Virus record (IMG/VR): IMGVR_UViG_3300035703_000138
Span: 1-48,419 of that record
Direction: 5' to 3' (one strand)
From: a virus
DNA: 48,419 nucleotides
Made by a program: the position numbers and the translations under genes. Shown here piece by piece: positions 26,424 through 33,791 of this stretch. Under the pieces are notes generated by a model that was given only the letters and a program-made list of their open reading frames with translations, was not told where the DNA came from and did no database searches. Each line of letters opens with the position of its first letter. Position 1 is the first letter of the stretch.

Positions 26424-27311
26424 TCACGCAGCGCAGTTGAGTTGATTGCGCATCCGCATCAATGCTCTTCGTTCACGCTGACGGATTCGCTCACGGCTCA
26501 CGCCAAGCGATGCACCAATCGCTCGTAACGTGGTCGGCTTGCCTTGCAGGTACCGCTCACGGATGATCATCCGATCCATCGGGTCCAGCTGCTGCAGGAT
26601 TGCAACGCTGCTTTGCAGTAGGTCGCCGTGCTCATCCATGAAGCTGCTGTCTGTAGCTTCAGCAGCGACCTGATCTAGGTACGTGGACGCCTCGCTGCCA
26701 CGGTTACCGCTGTCGCTGCGCAGGTTCTGGTCCAGGCTGATCGCCGGTTGCGCATGAGCCAGCGTCGCTTTCAGCGTTTCCATGTTGCAGCCGACATGCT
26801 CAGCAATCTCAGCTAGCTGCGGCTTCCGGCCGGTCTTCATGACCTGCTCGTCGCAATAGATGGATGCCTTTCGCAATAAGGTCAGGTTGTGGCACGGGAG
26901 GCGGATCATCCGCGCCTGGCTCTCAATCGCCCTGTTGATGCTCTGCCGTATCCAGTTGAACGCGTAGGTGCTGAACTTGTACCCACGTGAGGCGTCGAAC
27001 TTGGTGATGGCCCGCTGCAGGCCAATCAATCCCTCCTGCACAAGGTCCTCAACGGTGAGGTGTGGCTCGGCACGCTTGGTATGGCGCTTGGCAATCAGCA
27101 CCACCAGTCGAATGTTGGACAGGAAGAACCGGTCCCATGCCCGCTTGCCACGGCGCTGGATTGCTCGCTGTTTGGCCGTGGGCGTGGCCAGGTCCTTGAT
27201 TGCCAGCCAGGCCTGAACGTCGCGGCTCAGCGTGATCTCCTGTTCAGTCGTCAGCAGCGGGTAGGCGCGGCTTTGCTGCATCAACCAGTCGAGTGGTTCG
27301 GCCATCGGCAT
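26424..27311 (-). CDS. Sigma-70 family RNA polymerase sigma factor (first of tandem pair)
   Basis: About 295 aa. Start ATG 27311 (or 27305); the longer frame from 27452 would cover the promoter-like element at 27327. Region 1.2 RAYPLLTTEQEITLSRDVQ; region 2 NIRLVVLIAKRH, DLVQEGLIGLQRAITKFD and GYKFSTYAFNWIRQSINR; region 3 GRKPQLAEIAEHVG; region 4 LDPMDRMIIRERYLQG and GASLGVSRERIRQRERRAL. All parts of a group-2 sigma are intact. It would redirect host RNA polymerase to phage promoters. Closest in style to cyanobacterial sigma factors. Confidence 0.92.
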   Translation of the reverse strand: MPMAEPLDWLMQQSRAYPLLTTEQEITLSRDVQAWLAIKDLATPTAKQRAIQRRGKRAWDRFFLSNIRLVVLIAKRHTKRAEPHLTVEDLVQEGLIGLQRAITKFDASRGYKFSTYAFNWIRQSINRAIESQARMIRLPCHNLTLLRKASIYCDEQVMKTGRKPQLAEIAEHVGCNMETLKATLAHAQPAISLDQNLRSDSGNRGSEASTYLDQVAAEATDSSFMDEHGDLLQSSVAILQQLDPMDRMIIRERYLQGKPTTLRAIGASLGVSRERIRQRERRALMRMRNQLNCAA

Positions 27312-27326
27312 CCGTCGATCGGCTGC

Positions 27327-27346
27327 ACCATAGCGGTGCGGATGCA
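27327..27346 (-). promoter_or_regulatory. Promoter-like 20-mer upstream of tandem sigma genes
   Basis: The minus strand reads TGCATCCGCACCGCTATGGT, one of five near-identical 20-mers here (others 27700, 37059, 43241, 46390). The right end resembles an extended -10 box. The likely transcript start, about 7 nt downstream, is 10-15 nt from the sigma start codon. This spacing supports a promoter; no -35 consensus is obvious. Confidence 0.55.
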
Positions 27347-27475
27347 CATTGCCACCGCTTTGCCGCAGATCCGTGTCTCCGTGTTGACGCGAGCCTGTGC
27401 CCGTTGCCACGGTTGTGGGGTGGACCGGCGGTGCGTCAACACCCCGGCCCATGACCGATCCATTGCTCTGGACCG

Positions 27476-27667
27476 ATGACCACAGTCAACCTCACTGCCC
27501 ACACCACCGCAAGCGGCCTGGCGCTTGCTTGCCGCCATCCACAGCGCATCAGCGTCAGCATCAGCTGGGCGCTGCATCAACGCTTGATTGAGCTCAGCGA
27601 CCACGAGGGCCGCAGCCTGAGCAACTTGGCTGCACACCTCCTAGAGACGGCCCTGCCACGTCGCTAA
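27476..27667 (+). CDS. Ribbon-helix-helix small DNA-binding protein
   Basis: A 63-aa protein. A strand (PQRISVSISWALHQRLIEL) followed by SDHEGRSLSNLAAHLLETAL fits an RHH (CopG/Arc-type) fold. The second helix is very similar to that of the RHH gene beside tnpB (GRTVSNLGAFLLEIGL). Divergent from the sigma genes across a 164-bp gap. Probably a small transcriptional repressor or antitoxin-like regulator. Confidence 0.7.
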   Translation: MTTVNLTAHTTASGLALACRHPQRISVSISWALHQRLIELSDHEGRSLSNLAAHLLETALPRR

Positions 27668-27699
27668 CTGTTGCAGGCTGCATCGTAGTGATGCGGTTT

Positions 27700-27719
27700 T
27701 GCATCCGCTTTGCTATGGT
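27700..27719 (+). promoter_or_regulatory. Promoter-like 20-mer upstream of the Gp157-like operon
   Basis: TGCATCCGCTTTGCTATGGT, member of the five-copy family. The extended -10-like TGCTATGGT ends 24 nt before ATG 27743, a normal 5' leader length. The left part overlaps a GATGCGGTTTTGCATC inverted repeat (27690-27705) that could serve as an operator. Confidence 0.55.
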
Positions 27720-27742
27720 GCGGTCGGCCATCACGCCATGCC

Positions 27743-28294
27743 ATGACCGCAACCCTATTTGACCTGACCGGCGATGCGCTGCGGCTGCAAGCCCGCATCA
27801 ATGCCGCTGCTGAAGGCCTGTTCAGCGAAGACCCTGCTGATGTGGCCAATGCCACCGGACAGCTGGAATCGCTGATCAGCGCTGAAGCGGACAACCGCCG
27901 CGCTGTAGAAGCCAAGGCTGATGCCTGGTGCTGGGTGATTGATCACCTCCGCGCTCAGGCCGTAGCCAGAGCTGAGCACAGCCGCCGCCTGGCAGACCTG
28001 GCCAAAGCCGCTGAGCATCAAGCCGAGGTGCTGCAGGAGCAGCTGATCAGCGCATTGCAGCGTGTGGCGCCAGATGAAACCACCTGGAAGCTGCCCGATC
28101 ACAAGATCACCAGCAGGAAAACCACCAGCGTGGAGCTCGATCCTGATATGCAGGTGCTGGATCTGCCGGAGCAGTACCAGCGGGTAAAGACCACCTACAC
28201 CGCCGATAAGTCCGCCATCAAAGCTGCCCTGGCTGGTGGTGAACAGATTGAAGGTGCGCAGCTGGTCGAGCGCCGTAGCTGGAAAATTGCCTAA
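27743..28294 (+). CDS. Siphovirus Gp157-like protein
   Basis: A 183-aa protein from ATG 27743 (MTATLFDLTGDALRLQARIN). An upstream ATG at 27710 lies inside the promoter-like element. The N-terminal half is a long coiled coil. The C-terminal half has WKLPDHKITSRKTTSVELDP and VKTTYTADKSAIKAALAGGE, the pattern of the Gp157 family found next to early DNA-metabolism genes of siphoviruses. The original members were linked to resistance to superinfecting phage, but the role here is unknown. First gene of a plus-strand early operon. Confidence 0.8.
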   Translation: MTATLFDLTGDALRLQARINAAAEGLFSEDPADVANATGQLESLISAEADNRRAVEAKADAWCWVIDHLRAQAVARAEHSRRLADLAKAAEHQAEVLQEQLISALQRVAPDETTWKLPDHKITSRKTTSVELDPDMQVLDLPEQYQRVKTTYTADKSAIKAALAGGEQIEGAQLVERRSWKIA

Positions 28295-28300
28295 CCTCCC

Positions 28301-28675
28301 ATGATGCAGATTCACATTCACACCCCTGCGATGGAATGCGAGGCGGCATTGTCAGATCAAGTGCTGCAGGCGGCACGGGCTGCAGTGCCAGCTGATGCCG
28401 CCCGGTATTTCGCTGATGCGATGCGGCTGAGCAGCGCCGGCCCACGAAATGAGCCGTTGCTGCCGCTGCTGATCGCCTTGCTAGATGCCACCAAAACCGT
28501 GGCGGCTGCTGTGGCGGATAACGCCTGGGACGAATGCCGGCCGATTGACCGGCAGCTCACCACCGACCTGGCACGTCAGGCGCAAGCCATTGCAGCAGAC
28601 ATCACCAACGCCAGCGACTGCCCTGATGCAGCCGGCTGGAGCCTCCCATCTATGAGCGGTAAGGAACTCGTATGA
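28301..28675 (+). CDS. Hypothetical early protein
   Basis: A 124-aa protein starting at ATG 28301 or 28304. Mostly helical, with Ala-rich amphipathic segments (LLIALLDATKTVAAAVADNA). It is in the operon with the Gp157-like gene (6-bp gap) and overlaps the next gene by 4 bp. No recognised motif. Confidence 0.6.
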   Translation: MMQIHIHTPAMECEAALSDQVLQAARAAVPADAARYFADAMRLSSAGPRNEPLLPLLIALLDATKTVAAAVADNAWDECRPIDRQLTTDLARQAQAIAADITNASDCPDAAGWSLPSMSGKELV

Positions 28676-28902
28676 CCACCACCGAACGCAATGCAGCGCT
28701 TTACGACTCTGTGGCTGCTCAGTATCTGTACCGTGCGCAACGGCGGCGTGCTCGTACTGCTGCCAAGGCCGATGCCCGTCGCAGAAGCTTGATCAATCTT
28801 GCCCTCACCACATTGATGGTGGCGGGCTTTGTGAGCTATGCAGCCGCGTTGCACGGTGAAGAGCAACTGCAGGAGCTGGAGCGGAATGGCAGCATCCGCT
28901 GA
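28672..28902 (+). CDS. Small single-pass membrane protein
   Basis: A 76-aa protein. A basic N-terminal half (RAQRRRARTAAKADARRRSL) precedes one transmembrane helix (INLALTTLMVAGFVSYAAAL) and a short charged tail (GEEQLQELERNGSIR). The positive-inside rule puts the N-terminus in the cytoplasm. It overlaps its upstream neighbour by 4 bp. It may be a superinfection-exclusion or regulatory membrane peptide, but nothing proves it. Confidence 0.6.
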   Translation: MTTTERNAALYDSVAAQYLYRAQRRRARTAAKADARRRSLINLALTTLMVAGFVSYAAALHGEEQLQELERNGSIR

Positions 28903-29047
28903 GCGGCCGAAGCTCATGACGCTCCGCGAAGCGTTGCTGTCACGGTTTAAGAGCTACGAGGCCGAGGTTCTATTGGGTCGCCATGAACCCCTACCGCCAC
29001 GGCCCGCAGAACAGCCTGAAATATCACACGCTGTTCGTCTGTCGTAG
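28886..29047 (+). CDS. Possible small protein overlapping integrase 3' end
   Basis: A 53-aa frame (MAASAERPKLMTLREALLSRF ... EISHAVRLS) coupled to the upstream membrane protein gene. Its last 101 bases lie antisense to the 3' end of the integrase gene. It could be genuine, or its tail could run into integrase DNA by chance. If attP is at the integrase 3' end, integration would replace its C-terminus. Confidence 0.35.
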   Translation: MAASAERPKLMTLREALLSRFKSYEAEVLLGRHEPLPPRPAEQPEISHAVRLS

Positions 29048-30269
29048 CATCACTGAAGAAGAGCGGATCCTGCAGGGCCTTGTAGAACCTTGGATCAATC
29101 TCAGGTTTTGCATCCCGTTGCAGTGCTTCAATCCGTTGCCGTTGCTCAGCCACGGCTGCTGACATGGCGCGGTTGTCTGGATTCCTCGCTGCCATCCGCT
29201 CCATTAGCTCCAGTTCATCAGCCATCGCGGCAATTGCTGGATTGAGCTGGTGGTGACTGGCGACAGCGGACGACAGCCGATGAGCTTCAGCGATACACGC
29301 ATCAATCACAACCGGCAGGATCCGCTCTTCGCGGGCACCACCGCGAGCATTGCAGAGGCGATGCCGGCACCGCCACCACGCAACACCAGCTGACGTGTTG
29401 CGGCGCATCAGATGGCCACAGCTAGCGCACCGCAGTAGGCCGGTTAGAGCGTGCCGGGTCTCGGTGCCGACTGCTCCACCCCTAAATCGGTTTCGTGGTC
29501 GCTGCAGCAGTGCCGCCAGTTCACGCCAATCGGCCTCGCTGATCAGCGCTGGATGCTGGTCGTAGTACATCTCACCCCAGACCTGCCCCCAGCCTTTGCC
29601 GGTGCTGCGGTCGCGGTGGTGGCCAATGTGGCCACGGATCACTGGATTGCAAAACCAGTTCTGCAGGTTGCAGGCTGATGGCGTCCACTCGCACCACTGC
29701 GTCATCCACCTGGCAACACCGGTGAAGCTGCCCTGTATGCGCAGCTCTTCAATCACCCGCAGCGCTTGCGGCCAGTGCTCAGGGTGTGGCTGCAGTCTGT
29801 GATCGGGACCGCCCTGGTAGCCAAACGGCTTGCGCCGGCGCAAGTGCCGACCCTCGGCGCGGTAGACGCTGAACTGGCGCCGGAGCCGTAGCGACAGCAT
29901 CCGGCTTTCCATCTCCGCAAGGCCGGTCTGCAGGCGGGCCATCAGGAATCCCTGTGGCGTGGCGGTCTCGATGGTGCCGCCGTCCAGGGCACGGACGCTG
30001 ACGCTGTGCGCCTCACACTGGGCCAGTAGAGCGTCGGTGTATGCCGCGTCACGGCCAAGCCGATCCACTCTGGTCACAAGCAGCTCTGTGACCTGACCGG
30101 CTCGCACCATTGCCATCAGTTCCAGCAGCCCATCGCGGTCAGTGCTGCGGCCGGTCTCAATGTCAGTGATGACCTGGCTGCAGCCGGCAGCCTGAAGGCG
30201 CGAGACCTGTGCTGGCAAGCTCCCGGCCTGATCGTCGGTACTCACCCTGGCGTAGCCAACAGCGGGCAT
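28947..30269 (-). CDS. int: Large serine recombinase (phage integrase)
   Basis: 440 aa. Resolvase catalytic domain at residues 1-140: VGYARVSTDDQ with nucleophile Ser10, VTRVDRLGRDAAYTDALLAQ, then the long E helix (ARLQTGLAEMESRMLSLRLR). Recombinase domain about 150-260 (RRRKPFGYQGG). Zinc ribbon about 275-310 (CASCGHLM ... CRHRLC), then a coiled coil (MADELELMERMAARNPDNRA) as used to control direction. It integrates and, with a directionality factor, excises the prophage. At 440 aa it is near the small end of the family but all parts are present. Confidence 0.9.
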   Translation of the reverse strand: MPAVGYARVSTDDQAGSLPAQVSRLQAAGCSQVITDIETGRSTDRDGLLELMAMVRAGQVTELLVTRVDRLGRDAAYTDALLAQCEAHSVSVRALDGGTIETATPQGFLMARLQTGLAEMESRMLSLRLRRQFSVYRAEGRHLRRRKPFGYQGGPDHRLQPHPEHWPQALRVIEELRIQGSFTGVARWMTQWCEWTPSACNLQNWFCNPVIRGHIGHHRDRSTGKGWGQVWGEMYYDQHPALISEADWRELAALLQRPRNRFRGGAVGTETRHALTGLLRCASCGHLMRRNTSAGVAWWRCRHRLCNARGGAREERILPVVIDACIAEAHRLSSAVASHHQLNPAIAAMADELELMERMAARNPDNRAMSAAVAEQRQRIEALQRDAKPEIDPRFYKALQDPLFFSDATTDEQRVIFQAVLRAVAVGVHGDPIEPRPRSS

Positions 30270-30308
30270 AGGATCGGCCCAGAAAGCCCATGAAATCTAG
30301 CCTGCGCT

Positions 30309-30560
30309 ATGAACACCTACTCCTTAGATAGGGGTGCCATAGCGCACAGGCCAGAAGTCAGGCTGCTACTGACTGTTACCGAAGCTGCCCATGCGTTTGG
30401 CGTCAGTGAACGGCACATCAAGACCCTGATTGAGGAGGCAACGAAGTGCCGGAAGTCCCGTTGGCGTTTTGGTCGTGAGTTGATTGACCTGGCACCGCTT
30501 GCCAGTCAGCGGCGGATGGTGCGCATCAACGCTGGGGCTGTGGTGCCGAACTTAACATGA
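30309..30560 (+). CDS. Winged-helix/Xis-like DNA-binding protein (candidate directionality factor)
   Basis: An 83-aa protein. LTVTEAAHAFGVSERHIKTL is an excisionase/MerR-type HTH, followed by a basic wing (KCRKSRWRFGREL). Divergent from the serine integrase across 39 bp, the position expected for a lysogeny regulator or recombination directionality factor. The start lies in TCTAGCCTGCGCTATG, a variant of the CATAGCCTGA hairpin. Assignment as directionality factor is inference. Confidence 0.6.
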   Translation: MNTYSLDRGAIAHRPEVRLLLTVTEAAHAFGVSERHIKTLIEEATKCRKSRWRFGRELIDLAPLASQRRMVRINAGAVVPNLT

Positions 30561-30579
30561 AACGGTTGCCACTGCTTAG

Positions 30580-31455
30580 ATGGCGCATGACAGGTTGAAA
30601 CTGGTGCGCCACAGTCCTGAGCTGCTGGAGATCCGCATCCCATACGGACGCTATGACCAGCATGAGTTCCTGCTTTGCTCAGACATCCACCTTGACAACC
30701 CGAAGTGCGATCGTGAGCTGCTCCGTAAGCACCTGAAGCAATGCCAAGGCCGCGGCGGTCATGCCCTCTTCTTCGGTGATGTGCTCTGCCTCATGCAGGG
30801 CAAGAAAGACCGCCGCGCCAGCAAGGGCAGCATCAGGCCTGAGCACCTCGGCTCCAACTACTTCGACCTGGTGTTCTCCGAGGCCGCCGACTTCCTCGCG
30901 CCATTTGCCTCGAACATCCTGATGATGTCGGACGGCAACCACGAGACCGCCGTCCTCAACAACAACGAGGTCGACCCCCTGGGCAATGTCGTGCGGCTCA
31001 TGCGTGACCGCCACAAGGCCCCGACTGAGCACATGCGCTACCAGGGCTTCATCTGGTTCACCTTCTACCGTTCCGGCTCAAGCGGCAAACCCGAGCGCAC
31101 ACGCCGCACCACCCTCTTCTTCCACCATGGGGCATGGGGCGGCATCATCACCAAGGGCACCATGGGTGGTGGTCGCTATGCCTCGATCGCTCCTGATGCA
31201 GACCTGATCATCAACGGGCACAACCACGAACGCTCGATGGTGTCACACCCCTGCTACCGCCTGACCAGTGCAGGCAAGCAGCGCATTGCTACCCGCTGGC
31301 ACATCCAGACAGGGACCTACAAGGAGGAGTTCGCTGATGGTGGGGGCTGGGCTGTGGAGCGCATCGTCATGCCCAAGAGCCTGGGAGGCGTCTGGCTGCG
31401 CCTCAAGCCCTCCATCGAGAGCGGTGTAGAGGTCAGCTGCGAGCCTGCCGGTTGA
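30580..31455 (+). CDS. Calcineurin-like metallophosphoesterase
   Basis: 291 aa. All metal-binding motifs are present: DIHLD (D-x-H, about residue 32), FFGDV (GD, about 64), DGNHE (GNH-E, about 119), FHHGAWGG (H, about 186) and NGHNHE (GH-x-H, about 213). It is a two-metal hydrolase of phosphodiesters or phosphomonoesters. In phages such enzymes may process DNA or RNA ends or signalling nucleotides. It follows the Xis-like gene with a 19-bp gap. Substrate cannot be read from sequence. Confidence 0.85.
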   Translation: MAHDRLKLVRHSPELLEIRIPYGRYDQHEFLLCSDIHLDNPKCDRELLRKHLKQCQGRGGHALFFGDVLCLMQGKKDRRASKGSIRPEHLGSNYFDLVFSEAADFLAPFASNILMMSDGNHETAVLNNNEVDPLGNVVRLMRDRHKAPTEHMRYQGFIWFTFYRSGSSGKPERTRRTTLFFHHGAWGGIITKGTMGGGRYASIAPDADLIINGHNHERSMVSHPCYRLTSAGKQRIATRWHIQTGTYKEEFADGGGWAVERIVMPKSLGGVWLRLKPSIESGVEVSCEPAG

Positions 31456-31457
31456 TT

Positions 31458-31500
31458 GCAAGCGCTGCAGGCGTACCTGCAATACAGAGCAGCAGCTTGC
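31458..31500. terminator. Nested inverted repeat between convergent genes
   Basis: Outer arms GCAAGCGCTGC (31458-31468) and GCAGCAGCTTGC (31489-31500) pair with one bulge; an inner GCAGG-CGTA-CCTGC hairpin lies at 31467-31480. It sits between the stops of the phosphoesterase (plus) and DUF551-like (minus) genes. It may end transcription from both sides, though no T run is present. Confidence 0.4.
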
Positions 31501-31522
31501 AGGGCGGCGGAAGAGAGGGTGG

Positions 31523-31969
31523 TCATGGCTGCGGCACCGGCAGCGCGTGGTGGGGGAGCCAGTGGGTAAGCGAGGGCATGATGCTCGGAGCTTCAATCAA
31601 GACCTGCCACCACACGCCATCCGGCTCGTACATCCAGCACCAGCCTTCGCCGTCGCAATCCTCCGGGCCCGGCAGGCGCTCAGCGACGGGCACCGGCTCG
31701 ATGGCGGCGCGGCCCCAGCGGGCGAGCACGGCGCGGGCAAAGTGCCCAGCCATGTCGCCAAGTGTCTTGCAATCGTGGAACGCCATCACTTCTGAGTACA
31801 ACGCAACGGCTTCTTCATCCGTCGGCCCCTGCTGCTCGGGCTGGGCCAGGGCGGCGCGCGCTTCGGCGACAGTGGGATGGGTGATCCTCGTCCCGTCATT
31901 TCTGGTGTAGCCGGTTTCAGCATCTAGCTCGTAAGCCAGCTCAGCGCACAGTGCACGGAAGTCAGTCAT
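31523..31969 (-). CDS. DUF551-like accessory protein
   Basis: A 148-aa protein and the last gene of the minus-strand accessory operon. Its C-terminal half, PVAERLPGPEDCDGEGWCWM ... THWLPHHALPVP, is the DUF551-type pattern (ERLP ... W ... THWxP). The N-terminal half (ELDAETGYTRNDGTRITHPT) is helical with a short acidic segment. DUF551 proteins are common in phage accessory regions and have no defined role. It overlaps the upstream small membrane gene by 4 bp. Confidence 0.7.
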   Translation of the reverse strand: MTDFRALCAELAYELDAETGYTRNDGTRITHPTVAEARAALAQPEQQGPTDEEAVALYSEVMAFHDCKTLGDMAGHFARAVLARWGRAAIEPVPVAERLPGPEDCDGEGWCWMYEPDGVWWQVLIEAPSIMPSLTHWLPHHALPVPQP

Positions 31970-32121
31970 TTAGCTCCAAGGCAGAATACTTGAGCTGGGC
32001 GATTGTCATACAACTTTTGGCAGGCTTGCCACTTTTGCGGCAACCACCACCAAGCAGTGGCAAACATGATCAGCAGTATTACCGCTATAAAACCCGCGAA
32101 GATTTTGTCGTCGTTAGTCAT
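31966..32121 (-). CDS. Very small single-pass membrane protein
   Basis: A 51-aa frame: MTNDDKIFAGFIAVILLIMF then ATAWWWLPQKWQACQKLYDN, ending VFCLGAK. Residues 8-27 form a transmembrane helix. It overlaps the genes on both sides by exactly 4 bp (TCAT at 31966 and 32118), which strongly supports it as real. Function unknown. Confidence 0.7.
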   Translation of the reverse strand: MTNDDKIFAGFIAVILLIMFATAWWWLPQKWQACQKLYDNRPAQVFCLGAK

Positions 32122-32465
32122 CGGTTTTCAGTGGTAAAGGTTTCCAGCTCGGCGGCGATGGCGAGAATTTCATCGCGGATTTTGCGACGATGCGGCATCG
32201 CTTCTGGTGCGACTACATTTGCAGCGGCCTGGAGGGCGACGGCAGCCATCCTGGCCGCATATTGTTCATCGGTGCAGGTGTACAAAAGGTCTTCATCAGA
32301 AAGAGGCAAAACGGCGTTAAGCACAAACTTTGCGGCGGGGGATAACTTAGCGGCGAGAAAAGCGCGAGCTTGAGCCTTAAGAGCTTGCTGGTAGTTGTGG
32401 TCTGTTGCGTGTTCCAGGTGATCGGTCAGCCGCTGGATCAGCTCGCGAGCGGTGGGGGCAGTCAT
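32118..32465 (-). CDS. Accessory protein with AIAAELE tail (paralogue A)
   Basis: A 115-aa helical protein. It shares three blocks with the protein at 32773-33027: LSPAAKFVLNAV, AVALQAAANVVAPEA and EILAIAAELE, so the two are paralogues with different spacers. An N-terminal helix (ARELIQRLTDHLEHATDHNY) is unique to this copy. The family is common in cyanobacterial prophage regions in my reading, with no function known. Confidence 0.6.
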   Translation of the reverse strand: MTAPTARELIQRLTDHLEHATDHNYQQALKAQARAFLAAKLSPAAKFVLNAVLPLSDEDLLYTCTDEQYAARMAAVALQAAANVVAPEAMPHRRKIRDEILAIAAELETFTTENR

Positions 32466-32471
32466 GAGTTT

Positions 32472-32780
32472 TCAGTGGTAGAGGTTTGCAATCCGGCCAA
32501 AGGCTAAAAGTTGTTCTCCCTTGGCAGTAATTTCAAAGTCGCCACGGCAGCCGCAGCCACACCCATCAACAAGGCCACGGCGGATGAGCTGGCGCATCTT
32601 TGCCAAGACCAATTTGTCTGGCGTACCAAGAGGCATACAGCGATGAACGTCGCGTTCGTCTTCAAAGAACCAGTTGCACCATTTGCCTTTGTGGCGCTGC
32701 AAGAATTTAAGGATCGGATGGTCCGGAATGTCTTTGCATTGCTTGGGCGCCGCCTGCGCGGCGGGGGAAAGGTCAGCCAT
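32472..32780 (-). CDS. Hypothetical protein with Cys-rich winged-helix-like tail
   Basis: A 102-aa protein from ATG 32780 (MADLSPAAQAAPKQCKDIPD); the longer frame would overlap the upstream gene. It resembles a small wHTH: HPILKFLQRHKGKWCNWFFE, LAKMRQLIRRGLVDGCGCGC, then DFEITAKGEQLLAFG. The CGCGC cluster may bind metal. It overlaps the upstream paralogue-B gene by 8 bp. Confidence 0.6.
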   Translation of the reverse strand: MADLSPAAQAAPKQCKDIPDHPILKFLQRHKGKWCNWFFEDERDVHRCMPLGTPDKLVLAKMRQLIRRGLVDGCGCGCRGDFEITAKGEQLLAFGRIANLYH

Positions 32781-33027
32781 TGCCACCCTCCAGTTCAGCG
32801 GCGATGGCGAGAAGTTCGGAGCGGGTAGCCATGCGGGCATCCCAGCTTTCAGTTTTGAGATTCCAATCTGAAAACGTCATAGCTGATTGATCCGGCTCCG
32901 GTTCCTCTGGCACCACCTGATCTGCAGCAGCTCGCAGGGCGGCGGCGGCAATCTCATCGGCAGGCGCAGGGCAAAGTTCGCGCACTGCATCCAACACCGC
33001 CTGCGCTTGTGGTGATAGTTCAGCCAT
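32773..33027 (-). CDS. Accessory protein with AIAAELE tail (paralogue B)
   Basis: An 84-aa protein with the same three blocks as paralogue A: MAELSPQAQAVLDAV, AALRAAADQVVPEE and ELLAIAAELEGG. A central FSDWNLKTESWDARMATRS segment is unique. Overlaps both neighbours by 8 bp. Function unknown. Confidence 0.6.
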   Translation of the reverse strand: MAELSPQAQAVLDAVRELCPAPADEIAAAALRAAADQVVPEEPEPDQSAMTFSDWNLKTESWDARMATRSELLAIAAELEGGNG

Positions 33028-33247
33028 TGTCAGCCTCCTTCACTTGTGGTTGGTGCATCTTGGCGTGCTGCTTGCAATAAAGGCCGTCAGGGCCATGGCC
33101 ACGTTTGCGGCAGCATTGGTGAGGAATCCAGGTACCATCAGACGGCCAGACCTGTTCAATGCAGCGGGTCGGGTCTTCTGCCTGCCCTTGAGGGCAGCCA
33201 CGCCAGACTCCGTACCGGCGTTGAGGGGAGATAGATTCAGCCATCAA
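33020..33247 (-). CDS. Small Cys/His-rich protein
   Basis: A 75-aa protein (ATG 33247 or 33244). QCCRKRGHGPDGLYCKQHAK has CC-x3-H-x6-C-x2-H spacing that could bind zinc. The N-terminal part (RRYGVWRGCPQGQAEDPTRC) adds two Cys. Such short zinc peptides are typical of cyanophage accessory regions. Overlaps the neighbours on both sides. Confidence 0.55.
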   Translation of the reverse strand: MMAESISPQRRYGVWRGCPQGQAEDPTRCIEQVWPSDGTWIPHQCCRKRGHGPDGLYCKQHAKMHQPQVKEADNG

Positions 33248-33791
33248 GTTGCTCCAGTGCGCGTCGGATGATGGCGGCTTGGTCTTTGTTGAGGATGGTT
33301 CTCAAGGCAACCACATCGCCGGTGAGCGGATTGGTCAGCGCGTCTTTGTCGGCACGCGACAGAGCGCCTAACGCCTGCTTCTTCAAGCTCGGCGGCTTGG
33401 GGCGGCGGGCGTTACGAAGGGCATTGGATGCCATTTCTCCAAACGGGATACCAAACGGGCTGGGGAGACTTTTCATTTCCTCACAGCACGCATCCAATTC
33501 CTTGTCCGCTCCCCAAGCGGCGGCGCGAGCAGCTATGGACTCAGTAAGAGTGCAGTAGTCCTGATGGCGGCCTTCCATGTTCCACTGCTGCACCAGCTCC
33601 GGCGGTGGGGTGATCTCAGAACTCCTAATTTGGCGATCATTAGGAGATGATTTGGAGTTCATGGCCCATTCAATGCAAAGGATGGCAAAGGTCTTGAGGT
33701 AGCCAGCGCCATTCCGCTTGTTGCTCTCGTCGCGTGCCTGCGTCGAAAACTTTTTCAGCAGATGCGGTGGCGGTGGGGTGATGTTGCTCAT
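33237..33791 (-). CDS. Hypothetical accessory protein
   Basis: A 184-aa protein. It contains EITPPPELVQQWNMEGRHQD, a phrase I associate with small cyanobacterial phage proteins, and an N-terminal echo of it (ITPPPPHLLKKF). The C-terminal part is basic (RRPKPPSLKKQALGALSRAD) and ends with a helix. No enzymatic motif. Overlaps upstream and downstream genes. Confidence 0.6.
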   Translation of the reverse strand: MSNITPPPPHLLKKFSTQARDESNKRNGAGYLKTFAILCIEWAMNSKSSPNDRQIRSSEITPPPELVQQWNMEGRHQDYCTLTESIAARAAAWGADKELDACCEEMKSLPSPFGIPFGEMASNALRNARRPKPPSLKKQALGALSRADKDALTNPLTGDVVALRTILNKDQAAIIRRALEQLDG

